DNA from: Paenibacillus sp. BIC5C1
GTDB taxonomy: Bacteria; Bacillota; Bacilli; Paenibacillales; Paenibacillaceae
NCBI RefSeq assembly: GCF_032399705.1
Contig: NZ_CP135922.1
Span: forward strand, 2,914,001 to 2,978,000
Length of the DNA: 64,000 bases
Reading direction: 5' to 3'
The position numbers and the translations under genes were made by a program. Positions 1-8,216 of the stretch are shown here, piece by piece. The notes beneath the pieces were generated by a model. That model had not been told where the DNA came from. It was given only the letters and a program-made list of their open reading frames with translations, and made no database searches. Numbering within the stretch: the stretch's first letter is position 1; every line of letters begins with the position of its first letter.

Positions 1-1
1 T

Positions 2-1813
2 AATCAGGAACAGGTTGAGCTGCTCAATCGCCTTATTCCTACATTGAACAACGGACAGAAAACGTGGCTTAGCGGATATCTTACAGCCATTCAGGGATAT
101 GCGGCTTTAGCTGCACCTGCTGGTGTAGAACAACAGGTTATATCTTCAGCAGGAACTACTCCTGAAAGCGCACCTGCTACGGTGTCCAGGGAAGTTACGG
201 TACTCTTTGGATCACAAACCGGGAACTCCAGTGGACTTTCCAAGAAACTGGCGAAAAAGCTGGAAGAGCAGGGGCTTCAGGTGACCCTGTCGTCAATGGG
301 AGATTTCAAACCGAACGGACTGAAGAAAGTTGAGAATCTTCTCATTATTGTCAGCACCCATGGGGAAGGTGAACCGCCGGATAATGCGATTCCGCTGCAT
401 GAATTCCTGCATAGCAAACGGGCTCCGAAGCTCGAGGGATTGCGTTACTCCGTATTGGCACTAGGAGATACTTCGTATGAGTTCTTCTGTAAGACAGGAA
501 AGGATTTTGACATACGTTTGCAGGAACTTGGCGGAACAGCGCTTGTACCACGTGTGGACTGTGATGTTGATTTTGATGAAGCGGCTGCAGAGTGGATGAA
601 TAATGTGCTTGCTTCACTCAGCAGTACGTCTGCTGCTGCGGGAGTGGTAACCAGTGAAGCGGTTGGAGCAGCAGTAAGCAGCGGTGATTCCGAGTTCAAC
701 CGGACCAATCCATTCAAGGCAGAAGTGCTGGAAAATCTCAACTTGAACGGCAGAGGGTCGGACCGCGAGACGCGTCATATCGAATTGTCTCTGGAAGGCT
801 CCAACCTGGATTACGAGCCGGGCGACAGCCTCGGTGTATTCCCTGAGAATCATCCACGTCTGGTCGATGAACTGATCGCTGCCATGGAATGGAATGCGGA
901 TGAGCGAGTTACGGTTAATAAACGTGGAGACCAGGTTTCTGTACGTGAAGCATTATTGCGTTACTTCGAAATAACTGCTGTCACAAGACCCGTTGTGGAG
1001 CAGCTGGCAAAGCTGAGCCCGGGTAGCGGCTTACCCGCACTGCTTGCAGATGATTCGGAATTCCGCAAGGTCATGAACAGCTGTGATTTGCTGGATCTGG
1101 TACAGGATTATGGGCTTAAAGGTATTCCGGCTGCATCGTTCGTAGCTGTGCTTCGTAAAATCCCGGCACGTCTATATTCGATCGCAAGCAGTTCGAAGTC
1201 TTTCCCGGATGAAGTTCATCTTACCGTTCGTTCAGTACGTTACGAATCACGTGGTAGAGAGCGCTATGGTGTATGCTCTGTTCATCTCGCTGAACGAGTC
1301 GAATTAGGTGATACATTGCCTGTATTCATTCAGCAAAATCCAAACTTCAAACTGCCGGAGAACCCGGATGCTCCAATTATCATGGTTGGACCAGGTACAG
1401 GTGTAGCTCCGTTCAGATCCTTCCTTGGAGAGCGTGAAGAGACGGGGGCAGAAGGCAAGTCGTGGCTGTTCTACGGTGATCAGCATTTCTCCACCGATTT
1501 CCTTTATCAGACCGAATGGCAGCGCTGGCTCAAGGACGGCGTTCTTACGAAAATGGATGTCGCGTTTTCCCGTGATGCAGAAGAGAAAGTATATGTGCAG
1601 CATCGAATGCTGGAACACAGCAAAGAGCTGTATCAGTGGCTACAGGAAGGTGCAGTTCTATATATCTGTGGTGACGAGAAACGAATGGCACATGATGTTC
1701 ATGCTGCACTTGCAACCATTCTTGAACAAGAGGGTGGCCTAACATCTGAACAGGCAGCGGAATATCTGACACGGTTGCAACAGGAAAAACGTTATCAGCG
1801 GGATGTGTATTAA
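2..1813 (+). CDS. cysJ: Sulfite reductase [NADPH] flavoprotein alpha-component (5' partial)
   Basis: Electron-transfer subunit of assimilatory sulfite reductase; it passes electrons from NADPH through FAD and FMN to CysI. The reading frame is open to the window edge (NQEQVELLNRLIP... precedes the first internal start at 44), so the true start lies a few codons upstream. A flavodoxin domain follows (VLFGSQTGNSSG near residue 65), then an FAD-binding domain (RLYSIASS) and an NADPH domain (GPGTGVAPFRSFL, YICGD) ending in the typical RDVY tail. It lies 54 bp ahead of cysI with no terminator between them, so the two are co-transcribed. Confidence 0.96.
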   Translation, partial: NQEQVELLNRLIPTLNNGQKTWLSGYLTAIQGYAALAAPAGVEQQVISSAGTTPESAPATVSREVTVLFGSQTGNSSGLSKKLAKKLEEQGLQVTLSSMGDFKPNGLKKVENLLIIVSTHGEGEPPDNAIPLHEFLHSKRAPKLEGLRYSVLALGDTSYEFFCKTGKDFDIRLQELGGTALVPRVDCDVDFDEAAAEWMNNVLASLSSTSAAAGVVTSEAVGAAVSSGDSEFNRTNPFKAEVLENLNLNGRGSDRETRHIELSLEGSNLDYEPGDSLGVFPENHPRLVDELIAAMEWNADERVTVNKRGDQVSVREALLRYFEITAVTRPVVEQLAKLSPGSGLPALLADDSEFRKVMNSCDLLDLVQDYGLKGIPAASFVAVLRKIPARLYSIASSSKSFPDEVHLTVRSVRYESRGRERYGVCSVHLAERVELGDTLPVFIQQNPNFKLPENPDAPIIMVGPGTGVAPFRSFLGEREETGAEGKSWLFYGDQHFSTDFLYQTEWQRWLKDGVLTKMDVAFSRDAEEKVYVQHRMLEHSKELYQWLQEGAVLYICGDEKRMAHDVHAALATILEQEGGLTSEQAAEYLTRLQQEKRYQRDVY

Positions 1814-1867
1814 TTACAGACCATATGCCGTATAAGGCATCCCGGAGATACGAGAGGAGAAAGCAGC

Positions 1868-3589
1868 ATGGCTTATAATAACTTACTTAACCCGCAGCGC
1901 ACGAACAGCGATGTGGAAGATATAAAGATCAAAAGTGACTACTTGCGCGGAAGTCTGACTGAAACGTTGGCGGATCGGATCAGTGGTGCGATTCCTGAGG
2001 ACGATAACCGTCTGATGAAACATCACGGCAGTTATATGCAAGACGATCGCGACCTGCGTAATGAGCGGAATAAATCCAAGCTGGAGCCTGCCTACCAATT
2101 CATGTTGCGTGTGCGTGCTTCCGGAGGAATTGTTACACCCGAACAGTGGCTGATGATGGATCGTGTAGCGCATAAATATGCGAATGAGACCATTCGTCTG
2201 ACGACGCGCCAATCATTTCAACTGCATGGTGTGCTCAAATGGGACCTCAAAAATACTATTCGTGAAGTAAACGATTCGTTGCTCAGCACCCTTGCTGCAT
2301 GTGGTGACGTCAACCGGAACGTCATGTGCAACCCGAACCCGGACCAATCGGATATTCATGCTGAAGTATATGAATGGGCATGCCAGGTGAGTAATCACCT
2401 GGATCCACGCACTCGTGCTTATCACGAGCTGTGGCTGGATGGAGAGAAAATTATTGATTCACAGGACACGGATGAAGAAGTAGAACCGATTTATGGCAAA
2501 GTGTATTTGCCGCGTAAATTCAAAATCGGGATTGCTGTTCCACCATCCAATGATGTAGATGTGTTTTCGCAGGATCTCGGATTCATCGCTATTGTAGAGA
2601 ACGGCAAGCTGCAAGGCTTTAACGTTTCTGTCGGCGGTGGTATGGGGATGTCTCATGGTGATCCGAAGACTTATCCGCAGGTCTCCAAGGTCATTGGTTT
2701 CTGTACACCAGAGCAAATGATTGATGTTGCGGAGAAGACGGTTATGATTCAACGTGATTACGGGGATCGTGCAGTGCGTAAACATGCCCGTTTCAAATAT
2801 ACAATCGATGACCGCGGCCTTGCCTGGTTTGTGGAAGAACTGACGAGTCGTCTCGGCTGGAAGCTGGATACGGCGCGCGAATTCCATTTTGAACATAATG
2901 GAGATCGTTACGGTTGGGTGAAAGGCAGCAACGGCAGATGGCACTACACCTTGTTCATTCAAAATGGACGTGTGAAGGATGTGGACGGTTATCCGCTCAT
3001 GACAGGTTTGCGTGAAATTGCCAAAATCCATACCGGAGATTTCCGTCTGACAGCTAATCAGAATCTCATTATCGGGAACATCAGCAGCCAGAAGAAGAAA
3101 AAGATTGAGGCACTGATTGAGCAATACAATCTGACTGATGGTGCTCACTACTCGGCGCTTCGCAGAAGTTCTATGGCTTGTGTGGCGCTTCCGACTTGTG
3201 GTCTTGCCATGGCGGAATCCGAACGGTATCTGCCTTCCCTGATCGACAAGCTGGAGCCTGTTCTGGACGAAGCGGGGCTGAGAGACGAAGAGATTGTTAT
3301 TCGTATGACGGGTTGCCCGAACGGCTGTGCAAGACCGATGCTGGCCGAGATCTCGTTTATCGGCAAAGCTCCAGGAAAATACAATATGTATCTCGGCGGA
3401 AGTTTTACCGGGCATCGCTTGAACAAATTGTACAAAGAAAATATTGGCGAATCCGAAATCTTGGATACATTGACTCCGATGGTGAATCAGTACGCCAAAG
3501 AACGCAATGATGGTGAGCATTTTGGAGATTTCGTCATTCGTGCTGGTTATGTGCCTGAAGTGCTGGATGGTCAGCAGTTTCATGCCTAA
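1868..3589 (+). CDS. cysI: Sulfite reductase hemoprotein beta-component
   Basis: Catalytic subunit reducing sulfite to sulfide with six electrons, using siroheme and a 4Fe-4S cluster. The protein has 573 residues, the normal family length. The cluster/siroheme cysteines are visible as CVALPTCG and, about 40 residues later, [11 protein letters not shown]. The substrate-binding arginine segments ([22 protein letters not shown]) are intact. The ATG follows GAGAGGAGAAAG at good spacing. It forms the cysJI operon with the upstream gene and ends at a hairpin terminator. Confidence 0.97.
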   Translation: MAYNNLLNPQRTNSDVEDIKIKSDYLRGSLTETLADRISGAIPEDDNRLMKHHGSYMQDDRDLRNERNKSKLEPAYQFMLRVRASGGIVTPEQWLMMDRVAHKYANETIRLTTRQSFQLHGVLKWDLKNTIREVNDSLLSTLAACGDVNRNVMCNPNPDQSDIHAEVYEWACQVSNHLDPRTRAYHELWLDGEKIIDSQDTDEEVEPIYGKVYLPRKFKIGIAVPPSNDVDVFSQDLGFIAIVENGKLQGFNVSVGGGMGMSHGDPKTYPQVSKVIGFCTPEQMIDVAEKTVMIQRDYGDRAVRKHARFKYTIDDRGLAWFVEELTSRLGWKLDTAREFHFEHNGDRYGWVKGSNGRWHYTLFIQNGRVKDVDGYPLMTGLREIAKIHTGDFRLTANQNLIIGNISSQKKKKIEALIEQYNLTDGAHYSALRRSSMACVALPTCGLAMAESERYLPSLIDKLEPVLDEAGLRDEEIVIRMTGCPNGCARPMLAEISFIGKAPGKYNMYLGGSFTGHRLNKLYKENIGESEILDTLTPMVNQYAKERNDGEHFGDFVIRAGYVPEVLDGQQFHA

Positions 3590-3605
3590 TTAGATAAATT
3601 CGTGA

Positions 3606-3644
3606 GAGAAGCATTCCCTTGGGAATTGCTTCTTTGACGTTTTT
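3606..3644 (+). terminator. Rho-independent terminator after cysJI
   Basis: AGAAGCATTCCC pairs with GGGAATTGCTTCT with one bulged base and a TT loop. The T-rich stretch that follows is interrupted (TTTGACGTTTTTGG). It sits 17 bases after the cysI stop. Confidence 0.7.
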
Positions 3645-3723
3645 GGATCGTTTCTTTTTGGGATGTCTGAACGTGGCGAGGTGAAATCGACTTGCCTTTT
3701 ACCATTTTTTCGTGAGTCTAAAC

Positions 3724-3752
3724 TTGTTGAAGTACGCCCAACAAGATATAAT
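3724..3752 (+). promoter_or_regulatory. SigA-type promoter for yeeI with an inverted repeat in the spacer
   Basis: TTGTTG (3724-3729) and TATAAT (3747-3752) are 17 bases apart. CTTGTTG (3723-3729) and CAACAAG (3739-3745) form a perfect 7-bp inverted repeat covering the -35 box and the spacer, a possible operator. Confidence 0.65.
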
Positions 3753-3798
3753 GACAAAGTAGAAAGCAGATTATATGTTGAAAGTGAGCGGAAACGAT

Positions 3799-4515
3799 AT
3801 GGGTCGTAAGTGGAATAATATTAAAGAAAAAAAAGCTTCAAAAGATGCAAATACTAGCCGGGTCTATGCTAAATTCGGCGTTGAGATTTATGTAGCTGCC
3901 AAGAAAGGCGAACCGGACCCGGAAGCGAACCGCGCACTGAAAGTCGTGCTGGAACGTGCCAAAACGTATAACGTACCCAAAGCCATTATTGACCGTGCCA
4001 TGGAAAAGGCAAAAGGCAGCGGGGACGAAAATTATGAAGAACTGCGTTATGAAGGATTCGGGCCCAATGGTGCCATGGTTATCGTGGATGCGCTCACCAA
4101 TAATGTGAACCGTACTGCACCGGAAGTGCGCTCTGCATTTAACAAAAACGCGGGCAATATGGGTGTAAGCGGATCAGTTGCTTATATGTTTGATCCTACA
4201 GCGGTAATCGGGATAGAAGGCAAAAACTCCGAGGAAGTACTGGAACTTCTGCTTGAAGCAGATGTGGATGTACGTGATATCGTGGACGAAGACGATGCTG
4301 TGATCGTATATGCAGAACCGGATCAATTCCACGCTGTACAGGAAGCGTTCAAAGCGGCGGGTGTGACTGAGTTTACCGTAGCCGAGCTGACGATGCTTGC
4401 GCAAAACCACATTGAACTTCCAGAGGACGCACAAGCCCAGTTCGAGAAACTGATCGATGCGCTTGAGGACCTTGAAGATGTGCAGCAAGTGTACCACAAC
4501 GTAGAGTTCGTTTAA
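3799..4515 (+). CDS. yeeI: YebC/PmpR-family protein, YeeI type
   Basis: Conserved cytoplasmic YebC-family protein; members act as DNA-binding regulators or help translation at difficult sequences, and which role applies here cannot be read from sequence. The N-terminus [16 protein letters not shown] and the motif [11 protein letters not shown] are typical of the B. subtilis YeeI branch. At 238 residues it matches that branch (about 239). An in-frame ATG at 3775 would add eight non-conserved residues, so 3799 is preferred. It has its own promoter upstream and a strong terminator downstream. Confidence 0.9.
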   Translation: MGRKWNNIKEKKASKDANTSRVYAKFGVEIYVAAKKGEPDPEANRALKVVLERAKTYNVPKAIIDRAMEKAKGSGDENYEELRYEGFGPNGAMVIVDALTNNVNRTAPEVRSAFNKNAGNMGVSGSVAYMFDPTAVIGIEGKNSEEVLELLLEADVDVRDIVDEDDAVIVYAEPDQFHAVQEAFKAAGVTEFTVAELTMLAQNHIELPEDAQAQFEKLIDALEDLEDVQQVYHNVEFV

Positions 4516-4545
4516 GCGTATTAAGCGAAACGTGGTTCGATTGCC

Positions 4546-4591
4546 AAAAAGAGTGTCTAGCCAATCAACGGATTGGACAGACACTCTTTTT
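4546..4591. terminator. Bidirectional terminator between yeeI and the DUF606 gene
   Basis: AAAAAGAGTGTCT pairs perfectly with AGACACTCTTTTT, with an inner CCAAT/ATTGG. The flanking A and T runs let it serve yeeI on plus and the converging operon on minus. Confidence 0.93.
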
Positions 4592-4599
4592 ATTTTCTC

Positions 4600-5088
4600 C
4601 TATGAGTCGGATTGCAATGCACCCGGAGATTTTTTTGATTTTGCCGATTTGCTACCGCCAAACTTGAATAACACAATACCGCCAACGATGACAAGAACGC
4701 CAAGAAGCTGGTTCCACGAGAATGGGATCTGCTCCAGTCCAAGCCATCCCATGGAATCAAAAAGCAAGGCGAAACTTAACTGGGATGTAAGTACGATGGA
4801 GATAGCAAATGTGGGACCAAGCAGTTTCATCCCCTGAACGAGACAGAAGACAACCCCAACACCGATGGCTCCGCTAAGCCAGTACCAGGGCTGCATATGT
4901 TGGAAGCTGAACGTATTTTTTCCCTCCACCACTAGAGAAATCAGAAATGATGCAATAAACCCGGTGAAAAGCACCATCGTTGTCGTGGACCACGAGCCGG
5001 TACGTTCATTTACCTTACTATTAAAGATGGTCTGCAGACTGACAAGAGAACCTGCCAGTAACGCAAGCAAAATACCTGTAATGATCAT
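4600..5088 (-). CDS. DMT-superfamily transporter of the DUF606/YdcZ family
   Basis: Small integral membrane protein of 162 residues with about five hydrophobic segments (for example GILLALLAGSLVSLQTIF and LLGVLVIVGGIVLFKF) and a short charged Ser/Lys-rich tail. The DUF606/YdcZ family belongs to the drug/metabolite transporter superfamily; substrate unknown. An AAGGAGAT site lies 9 bases before the ATG and overlaps the end of the upstream Crp/Fnr gene (15-bp gap). It is the third gene of a minus-strand operon whose first gene encodes a paralogous DUF606 protein, so the two half-size proteins may pair. Confidence 0.85.
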   Translation of the reverse strand: MIITGILLALLAGSLVSLQTIFNSKVNERTGSWSTTTMVLFTGFIASFLISLVVEGKNTFSFQHMQPWYWLSGAIGVGVVFCLVQGMKLLGPTFAISIVLTSQLSFALLFDSMGWLGLEQIPFSWNQLLGVLVIVGGIVLFKFGGSKSAKSKKSPGALQSDS

Positions 5089-5103
5089 AGGATAGAGATC
5101 TCC

Positions 5104-5802
5104 TTATTCATAGATGTTGTGACCCGCCACTTCTGCCAGACCTGCCCGATCTTTGACCATAATAAAGCCCTGATCCCGCATGATTAATCCATCTGCACAC
5201 AGCTTCTGAATCACCCGATTCAAATGCCGATAACTCGTACCGATCAGATTCGCGATATCTGTCAAATTAAAGGCGTCCAGTTCTTCGTGGACAACAGTCC
5301 CCGCTTCTTCAGTAGAGATGGAGAGCAGATAGCTGGCTAATCGAACCTCGACCGGATACATCAGGTTGAAGTTGGAGAGGTTCGAATCAATATAAAACTT
5401 GTGAGAAATAATTTTGAGCAAAAATTTCAACAGGGGTGCGTAATCGCTGGCGAGTTCGGCTAACCAATTATAATGAATGCGCAGCATGACCACAGGGGAA
5501 ACCGCCTGCACGGTGTTCACGATGTCGCTCTCCCGAACGTACTCGACATCACCAACCATTTCAAGCGGTGTTTTGAAACAAAGAACGAGTGTTTTATCCT
5601 GTGGAGAGGTCGTGAAAATTTTGACTTTCCCCTCGACCAGCACATATAAATATTCGGACATTTCCCCTTCGCGGCAGATTAATTCGCACTTCTCGAAGTG
5701 GCATATCGTCATATGTGGACGCAGGGGCTCGTGAAATACCGATTCGAGTTGATACTGCTTCAAATAGTGCAACAATTGATGCTGATTCTGGAATTCTTCC
5801 AT
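5104..5802 (-). CDS. Crp/Fnr-family transcriptional regulator (YeiL-like)
   Basis: Cytoplasmic regulator with an N-terminal cyclic-nucleotide-binding-like beta barrel (about residues 20-130, containing EGEMSEYLYVLVEGKVKIF) and a C-terminal winged HTH (about 165-215, NLIGTSYRHLNRVIQKL). A GTG at 5814 overlaps the GGGGGTGA site, while the ATG at 5802 sits about 8 bases after it, so 5802 (232 residues) is preferred. No Fnr-type N-terminal cysteine cluster is present. It is sandwiched between two DUF606 transporter genes on the same strand and probably controls them. Confidence 0.87.
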   Translation of the reverse strand: MEEFQNQHQLLHYLKQYQLESVFHEPLRPHMTICHFEKCELICREGEMSEYLYVLVEGKVKIFTTSPQDKTLVLCFKTPLEMVGDVEYVRESDIVNTVQAVSPVVMLRIHYNWLAELASDYAPLLKFLLKIISHKFYIDSNLSNFNLMYPVEVRLASYLLSISTEEAGTVVHEELDAFNLTDIANLIGTSYRHLNRVIQKLCADGLIMRDQGFIMVKDRAGLAEVAGHNIYE

Positions 5803-5836
5803 AATGTATTTCACCCCCGTCTTTATGTTGACCTGG

Positions 5837-6262
5837 CTACAGCTTCATAATAATGACGCCCGTAACCATTAATGCTATACCCAGAAATTGCGGTAGTTTC
5901 ATTTTCTGCTTCACAACACCAAACCATCCGTTACTATCGACCATAAAGGTCAGGAATAGCTGTGCAATCAACAGCGCTGAGATCGTAAAAGTTACCCCAA
6001 TTTGCTGGATTGCCGTGACTTCACTAAAAATAATTACTGCACCAAACGCGCCTCCCGCCAGGTACATGGGCTTCACTTGCTTCAATCCTTGCAGGTTGAT
6101 GTCCCGCACGAATACAAGGATCAGAGCTGCCAATATAAACCCGGTGAGTTGTGTAATCGTAGCGGCTTGCCAGGTACCCATGTCCGTACTGATTCGGGTA
6201 TTGGCAACCCCTTGCAGGGTAATGCATGCACCGCCTAATAGTGCAAAAATAATTCCTCTCAT
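5837..6262 (-). CDS. DMT-superfamily transporter of the DUF606/YdcZ family
   Basis: A 141-residue hydrophobic protein with five predicted membrane segments, starting MRGIIFALLGGACITLQG. It resembles the 162-residue protein two genes downstream in layout (GxxxxLQ near the N-terminus, QL..F..DSxGWxG in the fourth segment). AAGGAGAG precedes the ATG. It is the first gene of the DUF606-Crp/Fnr-DUF606 operon. Substrate unknown; family members are usually annotated only as transporters. Confidence 0.85.
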   Translation of the reverse strand: MRGIIFALLGGACITLQGVANTRISTDMGTWQAATITQLTGFILAALILVFVRDINLQGLKQVKPMYLAGGAFGAVIIFSEVTAIQQIGVTFTISALLIAQLFLTFMVDSNGWFGVVKQKMKLPQFLGIALMVTGVIIMKL

Positions 6263-6332
6263 GGTTGTACTCTCCTTGTCGCGTCATTACTTCTTCGATT
6301 TCTATTAAATGATATATCCACTCAAAAAGCCA

Positions 6333-6346
6333 AGGACAAATGTCCT
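6333..6346. promoter_or_regulatory. Inverted repeat upstream of the DUF606/Crp operon, possible operator
   Basis: AGGACA-AA-TGTCCT is a 6-2-6 inverted repeat about 70 bp upstream of the operon's first ATG. On the minus strand it abuts a weak -35-like TTGGCT, followed 18 bases later by TTTAAT, the usual place for a Crp/Fnr activator site. That the encoded regulator binds here is inference. Confidence 0.4.
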
Positions 6347-6430
6347 CAGCTCAGAAGTTATAGCATTTAGAGTACAATAAACCCTTCGTAAAATCCAGAC
6401 AGGACCCAGGATGGCACGTGATTCTGAAAA

Positions 6431-7228
6431 TCACAATACTTGAAACACCGGTTGCTCACCAACATAATGAACTGACAATTCCGGGAAACCAGCAGCCAAT
6501 CTTTCAGACAAAAGTTTCATCCCGGAGGCCTCACTTTCGGCATGGCCGATCATGAGAAGAGCTTTTTGTTTTCCTTGCTGCACAGCATCACGTATGTACT
6601 CTGGTGTCTCCCATTCGAATCCTTCACCTGCGATAATCAAATCCAACTCTTCTTGCTGAAGAAGGGGAATGGTCAGATTGCCGTTGCCTCGAAAACCGAC
6701 CAGGATCGCTGCACGTCTGCATATCATCTTTGGATCACCAGCTAGGCGTACATATTCGCTTCCAAGCGAATGTTTAATATGTTCCGCAATAAGCTGAACT
6801 GTCATACCTTCCGGAAAGGACAGAATATCAGCTTCTGGTCTTCTCTGTTCCACAGAAGATGACCACCCCAGTGCCTGAACCAATCCTTCCGTAATGCCAT
6901 CAGGCTGAAAGCGATGAATGGCATCATGACAGCGATAGATTGCAATTTTGCCGTTCTCAATCAGCTTTCTCTTGGTTTCATAGACTGGATCATCAGCCAG
7001 CCAGTCGGTGTGACTATGATGGTTATAGAAGGGAGGCTCATGAGCGATAATCAGATTAGCCCCACGTTGTATAGCATGCTCAATCACATGTTGTGTAGGC
7101 ATAAAAGTTACAAAAACGCCTGTGACCGTTTGGTGGGGAGAACCCGTTATCAGTTGATCCACGGTGGTTTCTGGAAGTTCAACTTCGGCGGTTAGGTGAT
7201 CTATTATGTGTTGAATGGTTATATTCAT
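6431..7228 (-). CDS. Nif3-like dinuclear metal centre protein
   Basis: NIF3/GTP cyclohydrolase I type 2-like family, cytoplasmic proteins binding two metal ions; the physiological role is unsettled. Metal-ligand segments are visible: IIAHEPPFYNH, YRCHDAIH and GHAESE near the C-terminus. At 265 residues it lacks the inserted domain of longer relatives such as YqfO. Of three in-frame ATGs (7270, 7237, 7228), only 7228 lies at proper distance (10 bases) from GGAGG, giving MNITIQHIIDHL. It stands alone on the minus strand. Confidence 0.82.
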   Translation of the reverse strand: MNITIQHIIDHLTAEVELPETTVDQLITGSPHQTVTGVFVTFMPTQHVIEHAIQRGANLIIAHEPPFYNHHSHTDWLADDPVYETKRKLIENGKIAIYRCHDAIHRFQPDGITEGLVQALGWSSSVEQRRPEADILSFPEGMTVQLIAEHIKHSLGSEYVRLAGDPKMICRRAAILVGFRGNGNLTIPLLQQEELDLIIAGEGFEWETPEYIRDAVQQGKQKALLMIGHAESEASGMKLLSERLAAGFPELSVHYVGEQPVFQVL

Positions 7229-7558
7229 ATACTTCATACCTCCAAGAACAGGATATGCACAGTTTATCATGTTGATGGATGAACAGCATCATAGATATGG
7301 ACTTTTTCCTGTTGAAAGAAAAGAAGGGCGGACAGCTGTGGAATCGATGATAGGTAGCTGGTTAATATAACAACGAACAGTCGTATTCAAAATGTAACGA
7401 TGCTGGATTCATATAGTTTTCTCCTACAAGAAAAAGTATACTTACATAGAGTCTTTATCTAGATGAAATGGGTTATCCATTCAAACCTACACTAACATTT
7501 AGTTAAGTATAAGTCTTAATTCTGATGAAGAGATCCGACATAGAAGGGCGATGATTAC
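7229..7558. other. Divergent intergenic region, nif3-like / heme oxygenase
   Basis: It holds the two divergent start regions. A TATACT at 7437-7442 could be a -10 box for the heme oxygenase gene but has no convincing -35 partner. No Fur box, hairpin or other recognisable site was seen. Confidence 0.5.
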
Positions 7559-8170
7559 ATGACAGCCAGTACCATTATGGAACGTCTGAAGAGTGAGACA
7601 GCTCATTATCACAGACAAGTGGAACAGAACGAGTATGCCAAGGCGATTATGAATCAAACCGTTAGCTTGGGAGAGTATAAGAAATATCTGGAGAAATTTT
7701 ACGGGTTCCTGAAACCATTGGAAAATCAAGCTGTACAGCAGCCTTTCTGGAGCAGTACAGGACTGGATATCGGGATTAGAGGAAAAGCGAACTTGCTTGA
7801 AAATGACCTGCGAAATCTCGGCGCCAGTGAAGAGGAAATCAGCCAGGTTCCTTTATGTAAGGATCTTCCTGATATCTCGACACCTGCAAGGTTGTTCGGT
7901 TATTTATACGTCATTGAAGGATCTACGAACGGAGGTCAGATCATGACCAAACGTTTGTCACAGTTCCTGCCGATTGATGCAGATCGGGGGCTGGAATATT
8001 TTAATGCCTATGGTACGGAAACCAGAACGAGATGGGCGGAGTTCACAGAACTACTGCGTCAATCCATCACGGAGGAAGAAGATCACGACATCATGGTGCA
8101 CACGGCCTCGGAAACGTTCCGATTACTTGATCAATGGATCAATACAAATACAAATACAGATCAGTTGTAA
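7559..8170 (+). CDS. Biliverdin-producing heme oxygenase
   Basis: Cleaves heme to biliverdin, Fe2+ and CO in the cytoplasm. The 203-residue all-helical protein carries the proximal heme ligand region TAHYHRQVEQ (probable ligand His18) and the distal-helix region YVIEGSTNGGQIM with its glycine stretch. It lies 46 bp upstream of a biliverdin-binding phytochrome on the same strand with no terminator between, the standard bphO-bphP arrangement. This points to chromophore supply rather than iron scavenging, and no Fur box is visible upstream. Confidence 0.92.
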   Translation: MTASTIMERLKSETAHYHRQVEQNEYAKAIMNQTVSLGEYKKYLEKFYGFLKPLENQAVQQPFWSSTGLDIGIRGKANLLENDLRNLGASEEEISQVPLCKDLPDISTPARLFGYLYVIEGSTNGGQIMTKRLSQFLPIDADRGLEYFNAYGTETRTRWAEFTELLRQSITEEEDHDIMVHTASETFRLLDQWINTNTNTDQL

Positions 8171-8216
8171 GTTGAGAATAAGAGTTATCACATCATGAGA
8201 GGGGATTTTTCAGGCT

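Noticed and set aside
2459..3583. Long minus-strand open frame of 374 codons opposite cysI
   Set aside because: It lies wholly inside the well-conserved cysI gene, its translation resembles no family, and there is no ribosome binding site.
7270..7558. Fur box or heme-responsive site upstream of the heme oxygenase
   Set aside because: No 7-1-7 or similar repeat found, unlike the clear Fur box at 53930-53944.
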